A DNA stretch of 64,000 nt, from the NCBI GenBank assembly GCA_965651695.1, contig CBFGTI010000005.1, forward strand, positions 1 to 64,000, read 5' to 3'. Position numbers and translations under genes: made by a program. Below are positions 35,927-43,965 of the stretch, piece after piece. Source of the stretch: Imperialibacter sp965651695 (GTDB lineage Bacteria > Bacteroidota > Bacteroidia > Cytophagales > Cyclobacteriaceae). The number at the start of each line of letters is the position of its first letter. Position 1 is the stretch's first letter. A model generated the notes under the pieces. That model had not been told where the DNA came from. It saw only the letters and a list, made by a program, of their open reading frames with translations, and ran no database searches.

Positions 35927-37402
35927 ATGGATAAACTGCCCGAAAATGAAGTAATAAAAATCCTCCTTGTGGATGACGACGAAGATGATATAATTCTCAC
36001 GAAGGACATACTCGACGACATGGAGCAGTTCGACTACCATCTTGACTCGACTATGCGATACGACGACGCTTTCGACCAAATACTTAAACATGAGCACGAC
36101 ATATACCTTGTCGACTACAGGCTTGGCAAAAAAGATGGCATAAGGCTGATAAAGGAAGTGCTGGCTTATAACAGTACCCTGCCCATTATCTTGCTTACTG
36201 GCAAAGGCGACAAAAACGTTGATCTGAAAGCCATGCAGGAGGGTGCCTCCGACTTTTTGGTGAAAGGGGAAATAACGCCTCAGCTGCTGGAGAGAAGCAT
36301 TCGGTATGCGATAAAAAATGCCGAGGCTTTCCGGAAGGTGAAAGAAAGCGAGAATAAGTTCAGGCAGCTTTTCGAGCGGTCGATCGACTCCATTTACGTT
36401 ACCAGCATCGACCACGTATTTGAAGATGTGAACCCCGCCCTCCTGGAGTTGCTGAAATACGCCTACGACGACATTGTAGGCACTGCTATGTCGCGCCTCT
36501 TCAACAACCCCGACGACTTTCACTCTTTTACCGACACGCTGATAAAGGATGGCGGCCAGATACGTGACTTCGAAACCGAGCTGGTGGCAAAAGACGGTAA
36601 AGTACACTGCTGCCTGCTGGCTTCGGTACCGCTTACAAATGCCCAGGGTGTGGTCATTGGCTTTCAGGGGATTATTCACGATATCACCATGAGAAAGCGG
36701 GCTGAAAAGCAGCTGATAGCCGCCGAGCGCCTTTCAATGACCGGTAAAATTGCGCGAAGTATCGCACACGAGGTGAGGAATCCGCTTACAAACCTCGGCC
36801 TGGCAGTGGAGCAGCTCCAGGACGAGCTGACGCTGGAAAACGAAGATGCCAAGCTCTACTTCGATATTATTAAAAGAAACTCCGAAAGAATTGACCAGCT
36901 TATTAGCGAAATGCTTAATTCCTCGCGCCCCCGGGAGCTCAACCGGGCCGGCCACTCGCTAAACGAACTGGCAACCAACGCCCTGGAGCTTGTTAAAGAC
37001 AGGCTGATTTTAAAGGAAATGAGGGTACATACCGGGCTCGACGACTCACTGCCGCCGGTGTTTATCGATATGGAGAAGATGAAAATAGCCGTGGTTAACA
37101 TCCTCGTAAATGCTATTGAAGCCATGGAAGAAAAAAAAGGGCTGCTTACGTTGTCCACCACACATAACCGCGAGTATGCTGTGCTTTCGATAAAAGACAA
37201 TGGCACCGGAATTTCGGAGGAAGACCTGACGAAACTGTTCGATCCATTCTATACAAAAAAACAAGGTGGCATGGGCCTGGGGCTTACCTCCACACACAAT
37301 ATTGTGCACGGCCACAGCGGCTCCATTGAGGTTGAAAGCAAGTTTGGCGAAGGTACCACTTTCTCCATCTCGCTTCCGCTCTTCCGCGGCAGCCAAAAGT
37401 GA
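35927..37402 (+). CDS. Hybrid sensor: receiver-PAS-histidine kinase
   Basis: The 491-residue protein has no membrane segment, so it is probably cytoplasmic. Order: receiver (1-125, phospho-Asp in YLVDYRLGKKDG), PAS (about 140-260, NKFRQLFERSIDSIYV), HisKA with His in SIAHEVRNPLTN (about 280), and HATPase (about 380-485, DNGTGIS and GMGLGLTSTHNIV). A receiver placed before PAS suggests it receives phosphate or acts in a relay with the preceding receiver and sigma-54 activator genes. A good -24/-12 promoter lies 115 bp upstream, so the activator may control this gene. Confidence 0.93.
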   Translation: MDKLPENEVIKILLVDDDEDDIILTKDILDDMEQFDYHLDSTMRYDDAFDQILKHEHDIYLVDYRLGKKDGIRLIKEVLAYNSTLPIILLTGKGDKNVDLKAMQEGASDFLVKGEITPQLLERSIRYAIKNAEAFRKVKESENKFRQLFERSIDSIYVTSIDHVFEDVNPALLELLKYAYDDIVGTAMSRLFNNPDDFHSFTDTLIKDGGQIRDFETELVAKDGKVHCCLLASVPLTNAQGVVIGFQGIIHDITMRKRAEKQLIAAERLSMTGKIARSIAHEVRNPLTNLGLAVEQLQDELTLENEDAKLYFDIIKRNSERIDQLISEMLNSSRPRELNRAGHSLNELATNALELVKDRLILKEMRVHTGLDDSLPPVFIDMEKMKIAVVNILVNAIEAMEEKKGLLTLSTTHNREYAVLSIKDNGTGISEEDLTKLFDPFYTKKQGGMGLGLTSTHNIVHGHSGSIEVESKFGEGTTFSISLPLFRGSQK

Positions 37403-37553
37403 AGTTTACCCCTTCGAAAACCCCTGCCCCACAGTTTGCCTGGCGCGAGCTATCTTGCATTAGTACTTCCTGCAATAACCCGGAAAAAACTAAAATAAAC
37501 TTCTATAATTACTATTTTTTCTTGAAATATTCCAATTTTACCCACTTTGCCCG

Positions 37554-37578
37554 CTGGGGAAATTTTTTCCTCACCTGC
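37554..37578 (+). promoter_or_regulatory. Recurrent dyad box, copy upstream of DUF2383 gene
   Basis: Left arm CTGGGGAAATT, right arm TTCCTCACCTGC. Its centre is 105 bp upstream of the -24/-12 element at 37671, a typical enhancer distance for an NtrC-type activator. Confidence 0.65.
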
Positions 37579-37670
37579 TTCTTCTTGTGAGTATTTATCT
37601 CAACAAAGACTGGGTAAAAAACCCATTATTACGATCGAATGGCAAATGGCATTCTATATGTATAGCTCCC

Positions 37671-37686
37671 TGGCAGAAACACTGCA
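37671..37686 (+). promoter_or_regulatory. Sigma-54 (-24/-12) promoter before the DUF2383 gene
   Basis: TGGCAGAAACACTGCA matches the consensus TGGCAC-N6-TTGCA at all the key positions (GG, GC, CA). It lies 20 bp before the start codon of the DUF2383 gene. Confidence 0.72.
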
Positions 37687-37705
37687 TTTTTAAAATATAT
37701 CAGTC

Positions 37706-38161
37706 ATGAGTTACGAACAAGATCTAATACACAGTCTCAATGACCTCATTGAGAAGAACTACGATGCAAAGAAGGGGTTTGAAAATGCCTCTGAAAATAT
37801 CTTCGATCAAAACCTGAAGGAATTCTTTGCATCCTGCGCAAGACAACGCTTTCAATTTATACAGGGGCTCAACAGGGAAATAATCCGCCTGGGGGGCTAT
37901 CCGGAAGGCTTAAGACTGAATGAGGAAGTGCACATGACATGGATGGATATTAGAAGTGCTTTGGCCAACTACAACGAGAACAAAGTATTGAAGGAGTGCA
38001 TAAGAGGAGAAATGGCGGCACTGGACGAGTACCGCGAAATAGCAGAGACACGGTCGTTGCCCCTTACCACCAGAAACCTGATCGAGATACAGATGGCGGC
38101 CATACAGGAGCGCATCAACTCCCTGAAACTGCTGGTAAAGCAATATGCCATGGCCAGCTGA
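37706..38161 (+). CDS. DUF2383 (PA2169-type) ferritin-like four-helix protein
   Basis: The 151-residue protein is four long helices, starting with LIHSLNDLIEKNYDAKKGFENA and ending QMAAIQERINSLKLLVKQY. This is the DUF2383/PA2169 family, which has a ferritin-like bundle. The usual metal ligands are hard to place. The Glu/His residues are few (HMTW, EMAALDEY), so a metal-binding role is not proven. Related proteins are stress-induced. It has its own sigma-54-type promoter, a dyad box upstream and a terminator downstream, so it is monocistronic. Confidence 0.85.
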   Translation: MSYEQDLIHSLNDLIEKNYDAKKGFENASENIFDQNLKEFFASCARQRFQFIQGLNREIIRLGGYPEGLRLNEEVHMTWMDIRSALANYNENKVLKECIRGEMAALDEYREIAETRSLPLTTRNLIEIQMAAIQERINSLKLLVKQYAMAS

Positions 38162-38192
38162 AATTAGTTTAATAGTTATTTCTGATACAATG

Positions 38193-38226
38193 AGAGGTTA
38201 GTCTTGCAGCGATTAACCTCTTTTTT
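38193..38226 (+). terminator. Rho-independent terminator after the DUF2383 gene
   Basis: Arms AGAGGTTA and TAACCTCT with a 13-base loop, followed by six T. Confidence 0.88.
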
Positions 38227-38330
38227 GTTACAAATAGATTACTGGGCCAAACACCGGAAGCTCCGGGAACAGGGGCGACAAATACGACAATAGATAGCTT
38301 AATCGTTAAACGTATAATTCTCGTCACAAT

Positions 38331-38354
38331 TCTGGAAATATATTCTACAACATG
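38331..38354 (+). promoter_or_regulatory. Degenerate recurrent dyad box upstream of DUF1328 gene
   Basis: Left arm TCTGGAAATA, right part TTCTACAACATG. It keeps the TGGAAA and TTCTACA parts of the other copies. It is 95 bp before the DUF1328 start. TGGCAAGG at about 38401 could be a -24 part, but no -12 part follows. Confidence 0.4.
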
Positions 38355-38448
38355 GATACGGATCGAATGAAAATTGCTCACAAAGTTGCCAAAATCAACG
38401 TGGCAAGGTTTTTAAACCTCCTATCGTGTTTCACCAAAATATAATATC

Positions 38449-38613
38449 ATGTTACGTTGGACTCTAATATTTCTAGTAATCGCCCTGATAGCGGCCGTCT
38501 TCGGATTCGGGGGCATTGCCGCAGGCGCAGCATCTATAGCTAAAATCATTTTCTACATTTTCCTGGTACTATTGGTTATTTCATTAATCCTCGGCCTGTT
38601 CCGAAGAACGTGA
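38449..38613 (+). CDS. DUF1328 (YtjA-type) small membrane protein
   Basis: This 54-residue gene encodes two membrane helices: LIFLVIALIAAVFGFGGIA, then the conserved AAGAASIAKIIFYIFLVLL and a basic end GLFRRT. The pattern is diagnostic of DUF1328. These proteins are abundant in stress and stationary-phase transcriptomes but have no known role. It is monocistronic in a regulatory island, 95 bp after a degenerate dyad box. Confidence 0.9.
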   Translation: MLRWTLIFLVIALIAAVFGFGGIAAGAASIAKIIFYIFLVLLVISLILGLFRRT

Positions 38614-38650
38614 CGCTTTAATGCAGAATAACACGATATTATCTGGCAGA

Positions 38651-38668
38651 TGTAGAGCGTGCTCTACA
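38651..38668. promoter_or_regulatory. Palindrome upstream of the Mla-type operon
   Basis: TGTAGAGC-GT-GCTCTACA has two perfect 8-base arms. It lies 126 bp before the first Mla-type gene start and could be an operator of that operon. No regulator with a matching site is known here. Confidence 0.5.
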
Positions 38669-38793
38669 ATTCTACAGGAATTGCAGCCAGACTGAAGCAA
38701 GCTCATTTGGGGGTTATCATTGAAAATGAGGCCTGCCAAGAGTATCTCCGGTCTGGCATATTTTATGAAACCCTATCTCCCAAACGACCAATT

Positions 38794-39567
38794 ATGGATG
38801 CTGATTCTTTAAAACTGAAGACAAGGCGAGGGCTTGTGGCGCTGGCCAGGTTCTACCAGTTTTCACTTAAAGTGGTCAAGAGTTTCTCTCAGGCGGCACT
38901 GGAGTGGAAAGAAATTCTAAACCAGTGCTTCAGAGTTGGCAACAAATCTTTGTTTCTGATTACGTTTACAGCCTTTATCGCCGGTATTGTTTTTACCAAG
39001 CAATCACGGCCGTCGTTGCAGTCGTTCGGGGCCGAGTCGTGGCTCCCATCGCTTGTAGCTATTGCCATTGTGCGGTCTCTGGGCCCGTTAATCACAGCGC
39101 TTATCTGCGCAGGCAAGCTGGGGTCCAACATCGGGGCGGAGTTGGGGAGTATGCGGGTAACAGAGCAGATAGACGCTATGGAGGTATCAGGCACACGGCC
39201 ATTTAGCTACCTCATCACCTCCAGGGTGGTAGCTACCACGCTAATGCTTCCGGTATTGGTTGTGTTTGCCGACGTGGTGGCGCTGCTGGGCTCGTTTATG
39301 CTGGTAAACATCCTCAACAACACAAGCTTTACCCAGTTTGCCAACGAAGTAATCGTGTCCATCACCTTTCTGGATGTGTTCTCCTCGCTGGTAAAATCAG
39401 CCTTCTTTGGCCTGGCTATTGGCCTCATGGCCTGCTACCACGGCTACCATGCCAGCAAAGGCACCATTGGTGTAGGCATAGCGGCCAATTCGGCGGTGGT
39501 AAGCGGCCTGGTGTCCATTTTCGTAATCGACCTCATTGGTCTTCAGTTTTTAAATCTCTTCAGATAA
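38794..39567 (+). CDS. MlaE-like ABC transporter permease
   Basis: The protein has 257 residues from the ATG at 38794. The frame runs about 135 bases further left, but the shorter form fits the family length of about 260. It has five or six membrane helices and the MlaE signatures SNIGAELGSMRVTEQIDAMEV and ACYHGYHASKGTIGVG. In Gram-negative bacteria it is the inner-membrane core of the MCE phospholipid transporter. The next gene (ATPase) starts within its stop codon (TAATG), so the proteins are made together. Confidence 0.92.
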   Translation: MDADSLKLKTRRGLVALARFYQFSLKVVKSFSQAALEWKEILNQCFRVGNKSLFLITFTAFIAGIVFTKQSRPSLQSFGAESWLPSLVAIAIVRSLGPLITALICAGKLGSNIGAELGSMRVTEQIDAMEVSGTRPFSYLITSRVVATTLMLPVLVVFADVVALLGSFMLVNILNNTSFTQFANEVIVSITFLDVFSSLVKSAFFGLAIGLMACYHGYHASKGTIGVGIAANSAVVSGLVSIFVIDLIGLQFLNLFR

Positions 39568-40349
39568 TGGAACTAGAAAACCTGACATGTAAACCAGACC
39601 CCAAAAAGAAGCTTGAGGGAGAAACTGTAACGGTAATCCGGGGCTTGAAAAAATCGTTTGGCGACAACCACGTGCTGAGAGGCATTAACCTGGAGCTTTA
39701 TGAGGGCGAAAACCTGGTGATTTTAGGAAAATCGGGCACGGGTAAGTCGGTACTCATTAAATGCATGGTTGGCCTGCTGATACCCGACGACGGCAAGATA
39801 AATGTGCTTGGCTACGATGTTCGCCACCTTAGCGAGGCACAGCTAAACGAGCTGCGGCTAAAAGTAGGCTTTTCGTTTCAGGGCAGTGCGTTGTATGACT
39901 CTATGACCGTGCGGGAAAACCTTGAGTTTCCGCTGATAAGAAACCTGGGAATTGACAGCAGCAAAGAGCTGGAAAAAAGGGTGATGGCTGCGCTGGAAGA
40001 TGTGGGGCTGGCAAAGGCTGTGGATGTGATGCCCTCGGAGCTATCGGGCGGCATGAAAAAACGAATCGGCATAGCCCGCACATTGATTCTGAACCCGGAA
40101 ATTATGTTGTACGACGAGCCTACTGCGGGACTGGACCCCGTAACCGCTACTGAAATAAATGACCTGATACTGGAAGTGCAGGAGAAGTACAAAACCTCCT
40201 CCATCGTAATAACGCACGATATTAGCAGTGCCAGGCAGGTAGCCAACCGGATTATTGCGTTGTTTGACGGCCAGGTGTTGTGCGAGGGAACCTTCAACGA
40301 ACTGAAGGAGCAGGAGCACCCGGAACTTGCGCCCTTTTTCAATTACTAA
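39567..40349 (+). CDS. MlaF-like ABC transporter ATP-binding protein
   Basis: The 260-residue ATPase has Walker A GKSGTGKSVL, Q-loop FQGSALYDS, ABC signature ELSGGMKKRIGIARTL, and Walker B IMLYDEPTAGLDP. The SALYDS/MTVRENL surroundings are typical of MlaF-type (Mkl/Ttg2A) partners of MlaE. It energises phospholipid movement between the membranes. Its start overlaps the permease stop by one base. A 151-bp gap follows before the MCE gene. Confidence 0.93.
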   Translation: MELENLTCKPDPKKKLEGETVTVIRGLKKSFGDNHVLRGINLELYEGENLVILGKSGTGKSVLIKCMVGLLIPDDGKINVLGYDVRHLSEAQLNELRLKVGFSFQGSALYDSMTVRENLEFPLIRNLGIDSSKELEKRVMAALEDVGLAKAVDVMPSELSGGMKKRIGIARTLILNPEIMLYDEPTAGLDPVTATEINDLILEVQEKYKTSSIVITHDISSARQVANRIIALFDGQVLCEGTFNELKEQEHPELAPFFNY

Positions 40350-40367
40350 ACACTTGGAAATAATGAA

Positions 40368-40511
40368 ATGGCCCAAAGGAATACAGTAGAAGCGAAGCCC
40401 TCATGCCTGCAGGTAAGAAAATATTCCCAGGTCGGATACACCGCTTCGGTATCGAGAGCAGGCTTGCCGATTGGGCTATTGAAAAACAAATACGAAACGG
40501 ATGAAATCTAA
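40368..40511 (+). CDS. Possible small ORF between the Mla-type ATPase and MCE genes
   Basis: An ATG at 40368 opens a 47-codon frame (MAQRNTVEAKPSCLQVRKYS ...) that stops 11 bases into the MCE gene. Length, Lys/Val/Tyr content and the stop overlap would allow a coupled leader peptide. I recognise no family and see no strong ribosome-binding site. It could be chance. Confidence 0.2.
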   Translation: MAQRNTVEAKPSCLQVRKYSQVGYTASVSRAGLPIGLLKNKYETDEI

Positions 40512-41550
40512 AGAAATATCAACCCAGGTAAAAGTAGGCCTTTTTGTGCTTACAGGCACTTTATTGTTTCTGGTTGCAGTGGCTTACATTGGTATGGACA
40601 GAAACCTCTTCAGCCGTACGTTCACCATCTACTCGGTCTTTCGCAATGTAGAGGGATTGCAGTCGGGCAACAACGTGTGGCTGTCGGGCGTGAAAATTGG
40701 CACCGTGAAAGACGTGCGAATAGTGGGCAACAACCGGGTAGTAGTAGTAATGAAGCTCCACGACAGGCAAAACAGTTTTATTTCGAGTGACGCAGTTGCC
40801 AACATCGGGTCTGACGGCCTGGTAGGAAGCAAAATAGTAGTGATAAGGCCCGGGCAATCCAGCACCTCCATCCAGGAAGAAGACACCATTAAATCTACTT
40901 CACCTATAGACACGCAGGAAATAATCGACATGGCCCAGGATATGGGTAAAGACTTTCAGTCGCTAACCCGGGACCTGAATGTACTGATCAACAAGTTTAA
41001 CCGCGGCGATGGCGTAGTTGGCGATCTGCTTAACGACGGGCCGTTGGCGCAGGACTTGCGCATAGCCGTAGACAACGCACGCTCTACCGTAGCCACAGCC
41101 TCAAGAGCCACCCAGGAGATTAATATGCTTACGGCGGAAATCAGAAACATGGTGGAGGAGATGCGAAACGGGAATGGCATAGTAACGGCCATGCTGAAAG
41201 ACACCACATGGACAAACAGCTTTGAGCAGACCATACAAAATGTTGAACAGATTAGCTCCAAGACGGCGACAATTTCCGGCGACCTCGAGCGCCTGAGTGC
41301 AAACATCAACGACACCAATACCCCCCTTGGCATGCTCATGGGCGATACGGCCGTGGCCAACAACCTGCAGCAAGCCATTGCCTCAGCGCAGCTTGGTGCC
41401 GAAAAATTCGATGAAAATATGGAGGCGCTGCAGAACAACTTCTTTCTGCGGGGATTTTTCAGAAGAAAAGAAAAACGGGAAGCCAAAGAGCGGGAAGCGA
41501 TAGCACAAGAGGCAGAAACGGAGGAGTCGCCCACGGTAAAGCTTCCATAA
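40501..41550 (+). CDS. MCE-domain (MlaD-like) substrate-binding protein
   Basis: The 349-residue protein has one N-terminal membrane anchor (VGLFVLTGTLLFLVAVAYIG) and an MCE domain at about 38-115 (VEGLQSGNNVWLSGVKIGTVKDV, with SDGLVGSKIV). A long helical tail follows, rich in Asn/Thr and ending in basic and acidic residues. It is probably the periplasmic lipid-binding hexamer of the Mla-type system. The extended helix could bridge the periplasm, as in longer MCE proteins. It is third in the operon. Confidence 0.9.
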   Translation: MKSKEISTQVKVGLFVLTGTLLFLVAVAYIGMDRNLFSRTFTIYSVFRNVEGLQSGNNVWLSGVKIGTVKDVRIVGNNRVVVVMKLHDRQNSFISSDAVANIGSDGLVGSKIVVIRPGQSSTSIQEEDTIKSTSPIDTQEIIDMAQDMGKDFQSLTRDLNVLINKFNRGDGVVGDLLNDGPLAQDLRIAVDNARSTVATASRATQEINMLTAEIRNMVEEMRNGNGIVTAMLKDTTWTNSFEQTIQNVEQISSKTATISGDLERLSANINDTNTPLGMLMGDTAVANNLQQAIASAQLGAEKFDENMEALQNNFFLRGFFRRKEKREAKEREAIAQEAETEESPTVKLP

Positions 41551-41574
41551 GTATATACTATTGCTAAAGAAAGA

Positions 41575-41607
41575 TGGGGACAGCCTGCTATGACCAGGCT
41601 ATCCCCA
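41575..41607. terminator. Bidirectional terminator hairpin between MCE and SDR genes
   Basis: Arms TGGGGA-AGCCTG and CAGGCT-ATCCCCA pair almost perfectly between two convergent genes. The flanking T runs are short, so termination would rely on stem strength. Confidence 0.7.
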
Positions 41608-41614
41608 CACTTCT

Positions 41615-42367
41615 CTAAAAAGCGATCACCTTGCCGCCGTCTACCGAAATCTCGGAGCCTGTAATAAAGCTGCTTTCGTCTGATGCAAGAAAAAGAGCCA
41701 GTTGGGCTACATCTTTCGACTCGCCAAAGCGCTTCAGCGGAATGCCCGCCTGCACGCCAGCGGCAAACTCAGCCAACGCCTCCTCCGACATACCCATTTT
41801 CGCATATATAGGCGTGTTGATGGGCCCCGGACTGATACAGTTGACACGTATGCTTCGAGCGGCCAGCTCAACGGAGAGCGTTTTGCCAAGAGAAAGCACC
41901 GCCCCTTTTGAGGCGGAATATGCCGCGCTGGTACCAAGCCCCACATGAGCCAGAATGGTAGCGTTAAGAATAACGGAGGCATGGTCGGGAAGCAGCGGCA
42001 GAAGTTTCTGCACGGTAAAGAAGGCGCCTTTGAAGTTAATGTCGAGGTTGGCATCGAACACTTCTTCGGTGGTGTCGCCAAACGGAGCAAACAAACCCAC
42101 GCCGGCATTTACAAACAGCACATCCACTTTCGGTGTAAGCTCGGCCACCTTTTGCTGTAGCTGGTTTACATGCTTCATGTCGCCGGCGTCCGACACTATG
42201 CCACTAGCACCCTTGCCCAGCGCACGTACGGCCTCGTCTACAGCCTCACTGCGGCGCCCGGTAATAATTACCTCAGCCCCTTCTTCCAAAAAAAGCTGCG
42301 CGGTGGCAAAGCCAATTCCACTGTTGCCGCCAGTGATCATGGCGGTTTTTCCTGAGAGTTTTCCCAT
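41615..42367 (-). CDS. Short-chain dehydrogenase/reductase (SDR)
   Basis: The protein has 250 residues from the ATG at 42367 (alternative Met 30 bases earlier). It shows the classical SDR Rossmann motif TGGNSGIG (12-19), NAG in FVNAGVG, and the active-site pair Tyr150 and Lys154 in YSASK. The usual catalytic Ser 13 residues before Tyr is Thr137 here (NAT), a modest variation. The substrate is not visible. It lies 122 bp downstream of an AraC-type regulator on the same strand, which may control it. Confidence 0.88.
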   Translation of the reverse strand: MGKLSGKTAMITGGNSGIGFATAQLFLEEGAEVIITGRRSEAVDEAVRALGKGASGIVSDAGDMKHVNQLQQKVAELTPKVDVLFVNAGVGLFAPFGDTTEEVFDANLDINFKGAFFTVQKLLPLLPDHASVILNATILAHVGLGTSAAYSASKGAVLSLGKTLSVELAARSIRVNCISPGPINTPIYAKMGMSEEALAEFAAGVQAGIPLKRFGESKDVAQLALFLASDESSFITGSEISVDGGKVIAF

Positions 42368-42489
42368 GTTGTAATTTGATTTGTGATTAAACATCACAAA
42401 GGTGCGTGGGCCGATTGAGGCTAACTCCGGCTAAAAACCGGAACTATCGAAATTCAGTCAGTATGGTGAGGTTGCTTGTGCTGCCTCGT

Positions 42490-43371
42490 TTAAGCCAGCA
42501 CTTCATTCCGCTTTTGTATAAGAAACTGTTTTGGCGAAATACTGAATTTCTCGTGAAACGCTTTAATAAAATGCGACACATTTTCGTAGCCCACCCTTGC
42601 CGCTATGGCGGTTACGCTGTCGTTGCTGGCTTCCAGCAGCTGCTTGGCCTTTTCCAGCCTCTTATCGATAAGCCACTGTTTGGGCGATGTTTCAAAAAGT
42701 CGTTTGAAATCCCGCTGAAAAGTTGACAGGCTCCTGCCGGAAAGAAATGCATAGTCCTCTACTCCAAGAGGTTTGTCGAAATTAGCCTCCATTACCTCGG
42801 TTATGCTCCGTTTTTCTTTGTTTTTCAGCTTCAATATTGTGTTGGCAAAAATGGGTCCCTGCGGCGAAATATTGATAAGATGAAGAAACTCAAGCAGCTT
42901 GGGTTCGGTTACGGCATGATGCGACACACCTGTTTTCCGGTATAGACGCAGGAGGTTTTCGGTAAATAGTCTGATGTCCGGGGTGTACTGCAACACCAGC
43001 GGCATGGCACAAACGTCCTCAAAGGTTTTTGTTTTCAAAGTGCCAATAAATTCATCAACAACCCCTTCTCCAAAAAAGAAAATAATAGCCTCGAATGGCT
43101 CCGACTCGTTTCGAAGCACGTCGGAAATCATGTACAACCCTTTGGGTAGAAAAATCATTTGGTTCTCGGCCACTACCGACATCCGGCCATACATATTTTC
43201 TATCTTAAGCGAGCCCTTCAGCACGAGTGTCATGGCATGGGTAGAAAGAAACCCCTCCTTTTGAAGCGTATTGCTGTTTACCCTCTTGTAGAGGATACTC
43301 GACAAACCCTTCACCAATATTTTTTCTACGTCCGGATTCTGATAAAATGACTGTGGCTGTACTTTCAACAT
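42490..43371 (-). CDS. AraC-family transcription regulator (soluble)
   Basis: The 293-residue protein has an N-terminal cupin-like sensing domain (about 1-180, MTLVLKGSLKIENMYGRMSV) and a C-terminal AraC double helix-turn-helix (LSTFQRDFKRLFETSPKQWL and VTAIAARVGYENVSHFIKAF). This is the ExsA/AraC-like layout without a membrane part. The neighbouring SDR gene is the obvious target. The sensed compound is unknown. Confidence 0.88.
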   Translation of the reverse strand: MLKVQPQSFYQNPDVEKILVKGLSSILYKRVNSNTLQKEGFLSTHAMTLVLKGSLKIENMYGRMSVVAENQMIFLPKGLYMISDVLRNESEPFEAIIFFFGEGVVDEFIGTLKTKTFEDVCAMPLVLQYTPDIRLFTENLLRLYRKTGVSHHAVTEPKLLEFLHLINISPQGPIFANTILKLKNKEKRSITEVMEANFDKPLGVEDYAFLSGRSLSTFQRDFKRLFETSPKQWLIDKRLEKAKQLLEASNDSVTAIAARVGYENVSHFIKAFHEKFSISPKQFLIQKRNEVLA

Positions 43372-43558
43372 GTGGCTAAGCTAGTGGAATGCGTCATTGA
43401 ATTTTGTCGCAAATAAGCAAAAATGTCGATTTTCGGTCAAAGCTGATGCTAAGCGTTGGGCGAATCGCTCTGTCCGGGTTTCTGCCCGCCAATTTCAGTT
43501 ACTAAAGCCCGAAGACTTTGCTATTTTTGAATACGATTAAAACCATCATCATAAAGCT

Positions 43559-43948
43559 ATGACAGACTACAAACCCGCAGGATACAACTCCCTCTCGCCC
43601 TACCTGATCGTAAATGGCGCCCAAAAAATGATTGATTTGCTGAAGCAGGTATTTGGTGCCCGTGATCTTCGGCGGTACGACAACCCTGACGGCACGATTA
43701 TGCATGCCGAAGTGCAAATTGACGACTCTGTAATTATGATTGCGGACGCTTCGGAGGCTTATCCCTCCAATAAGCTACTGCTTCATGTATATGTGCCCGA
43801 TGTAGATGCTGTTTTTAAGAAAGCCATTGCAGCCGGATGCAGCCCTACCGAAACCCCAAACGAGCGGGAGGGCGATCCGGACAGAAGAGGCTCCTTTACC
43901 GATTTTTCAGGTAATCTGTGGGCGGTTGGTACGCAACTAAAAAGCTAA
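43559..43948 (+). CDS. VOC-fold (PhnB/glyoxalase-like) protein
   Basis: The 129-residue protein has the two beta-alpha-beta-beta units of the vicinal-oxygen-chelate fold. The PhnB-like start YNSLSPYLIVNGAQKMIDLLKQ is present, with PDGTIMHAEVQIDDSVIMIAD and RRGSFTDFSGNLWAVGT. Typical metal ligands (His in IMHAE, Glu or His in the second half) are partly kept. Members include glyoxalase-like enzymes and antibiotic-binding proteins, and the substrate is unknown. The next gene starts 17 bp after its stop, so the two are likely cotranscribed. Confidence 0.82.
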   Translation: MTDYKPAGYNSLSPYLIVNGAQKMIDLLKQVFGARDLRRYDNPDGTIMHAEVQIDDSVIMIADASEAYPSNKLLLHVYVPDVDAVFKKAIAAGCSPTETPNEREGDPDRRGSFTDFSGNLWAVGTQLKS

Positions 43949-43965
43949 GGGACAAGCAGATTGGC

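Noticed and set aside
38399..38414. TGGCAAGG as a sigma-54 promoter for the DUF1328 gene
   Set aside because: The -24 half is fair, but the -12 position reads AA, not GC.
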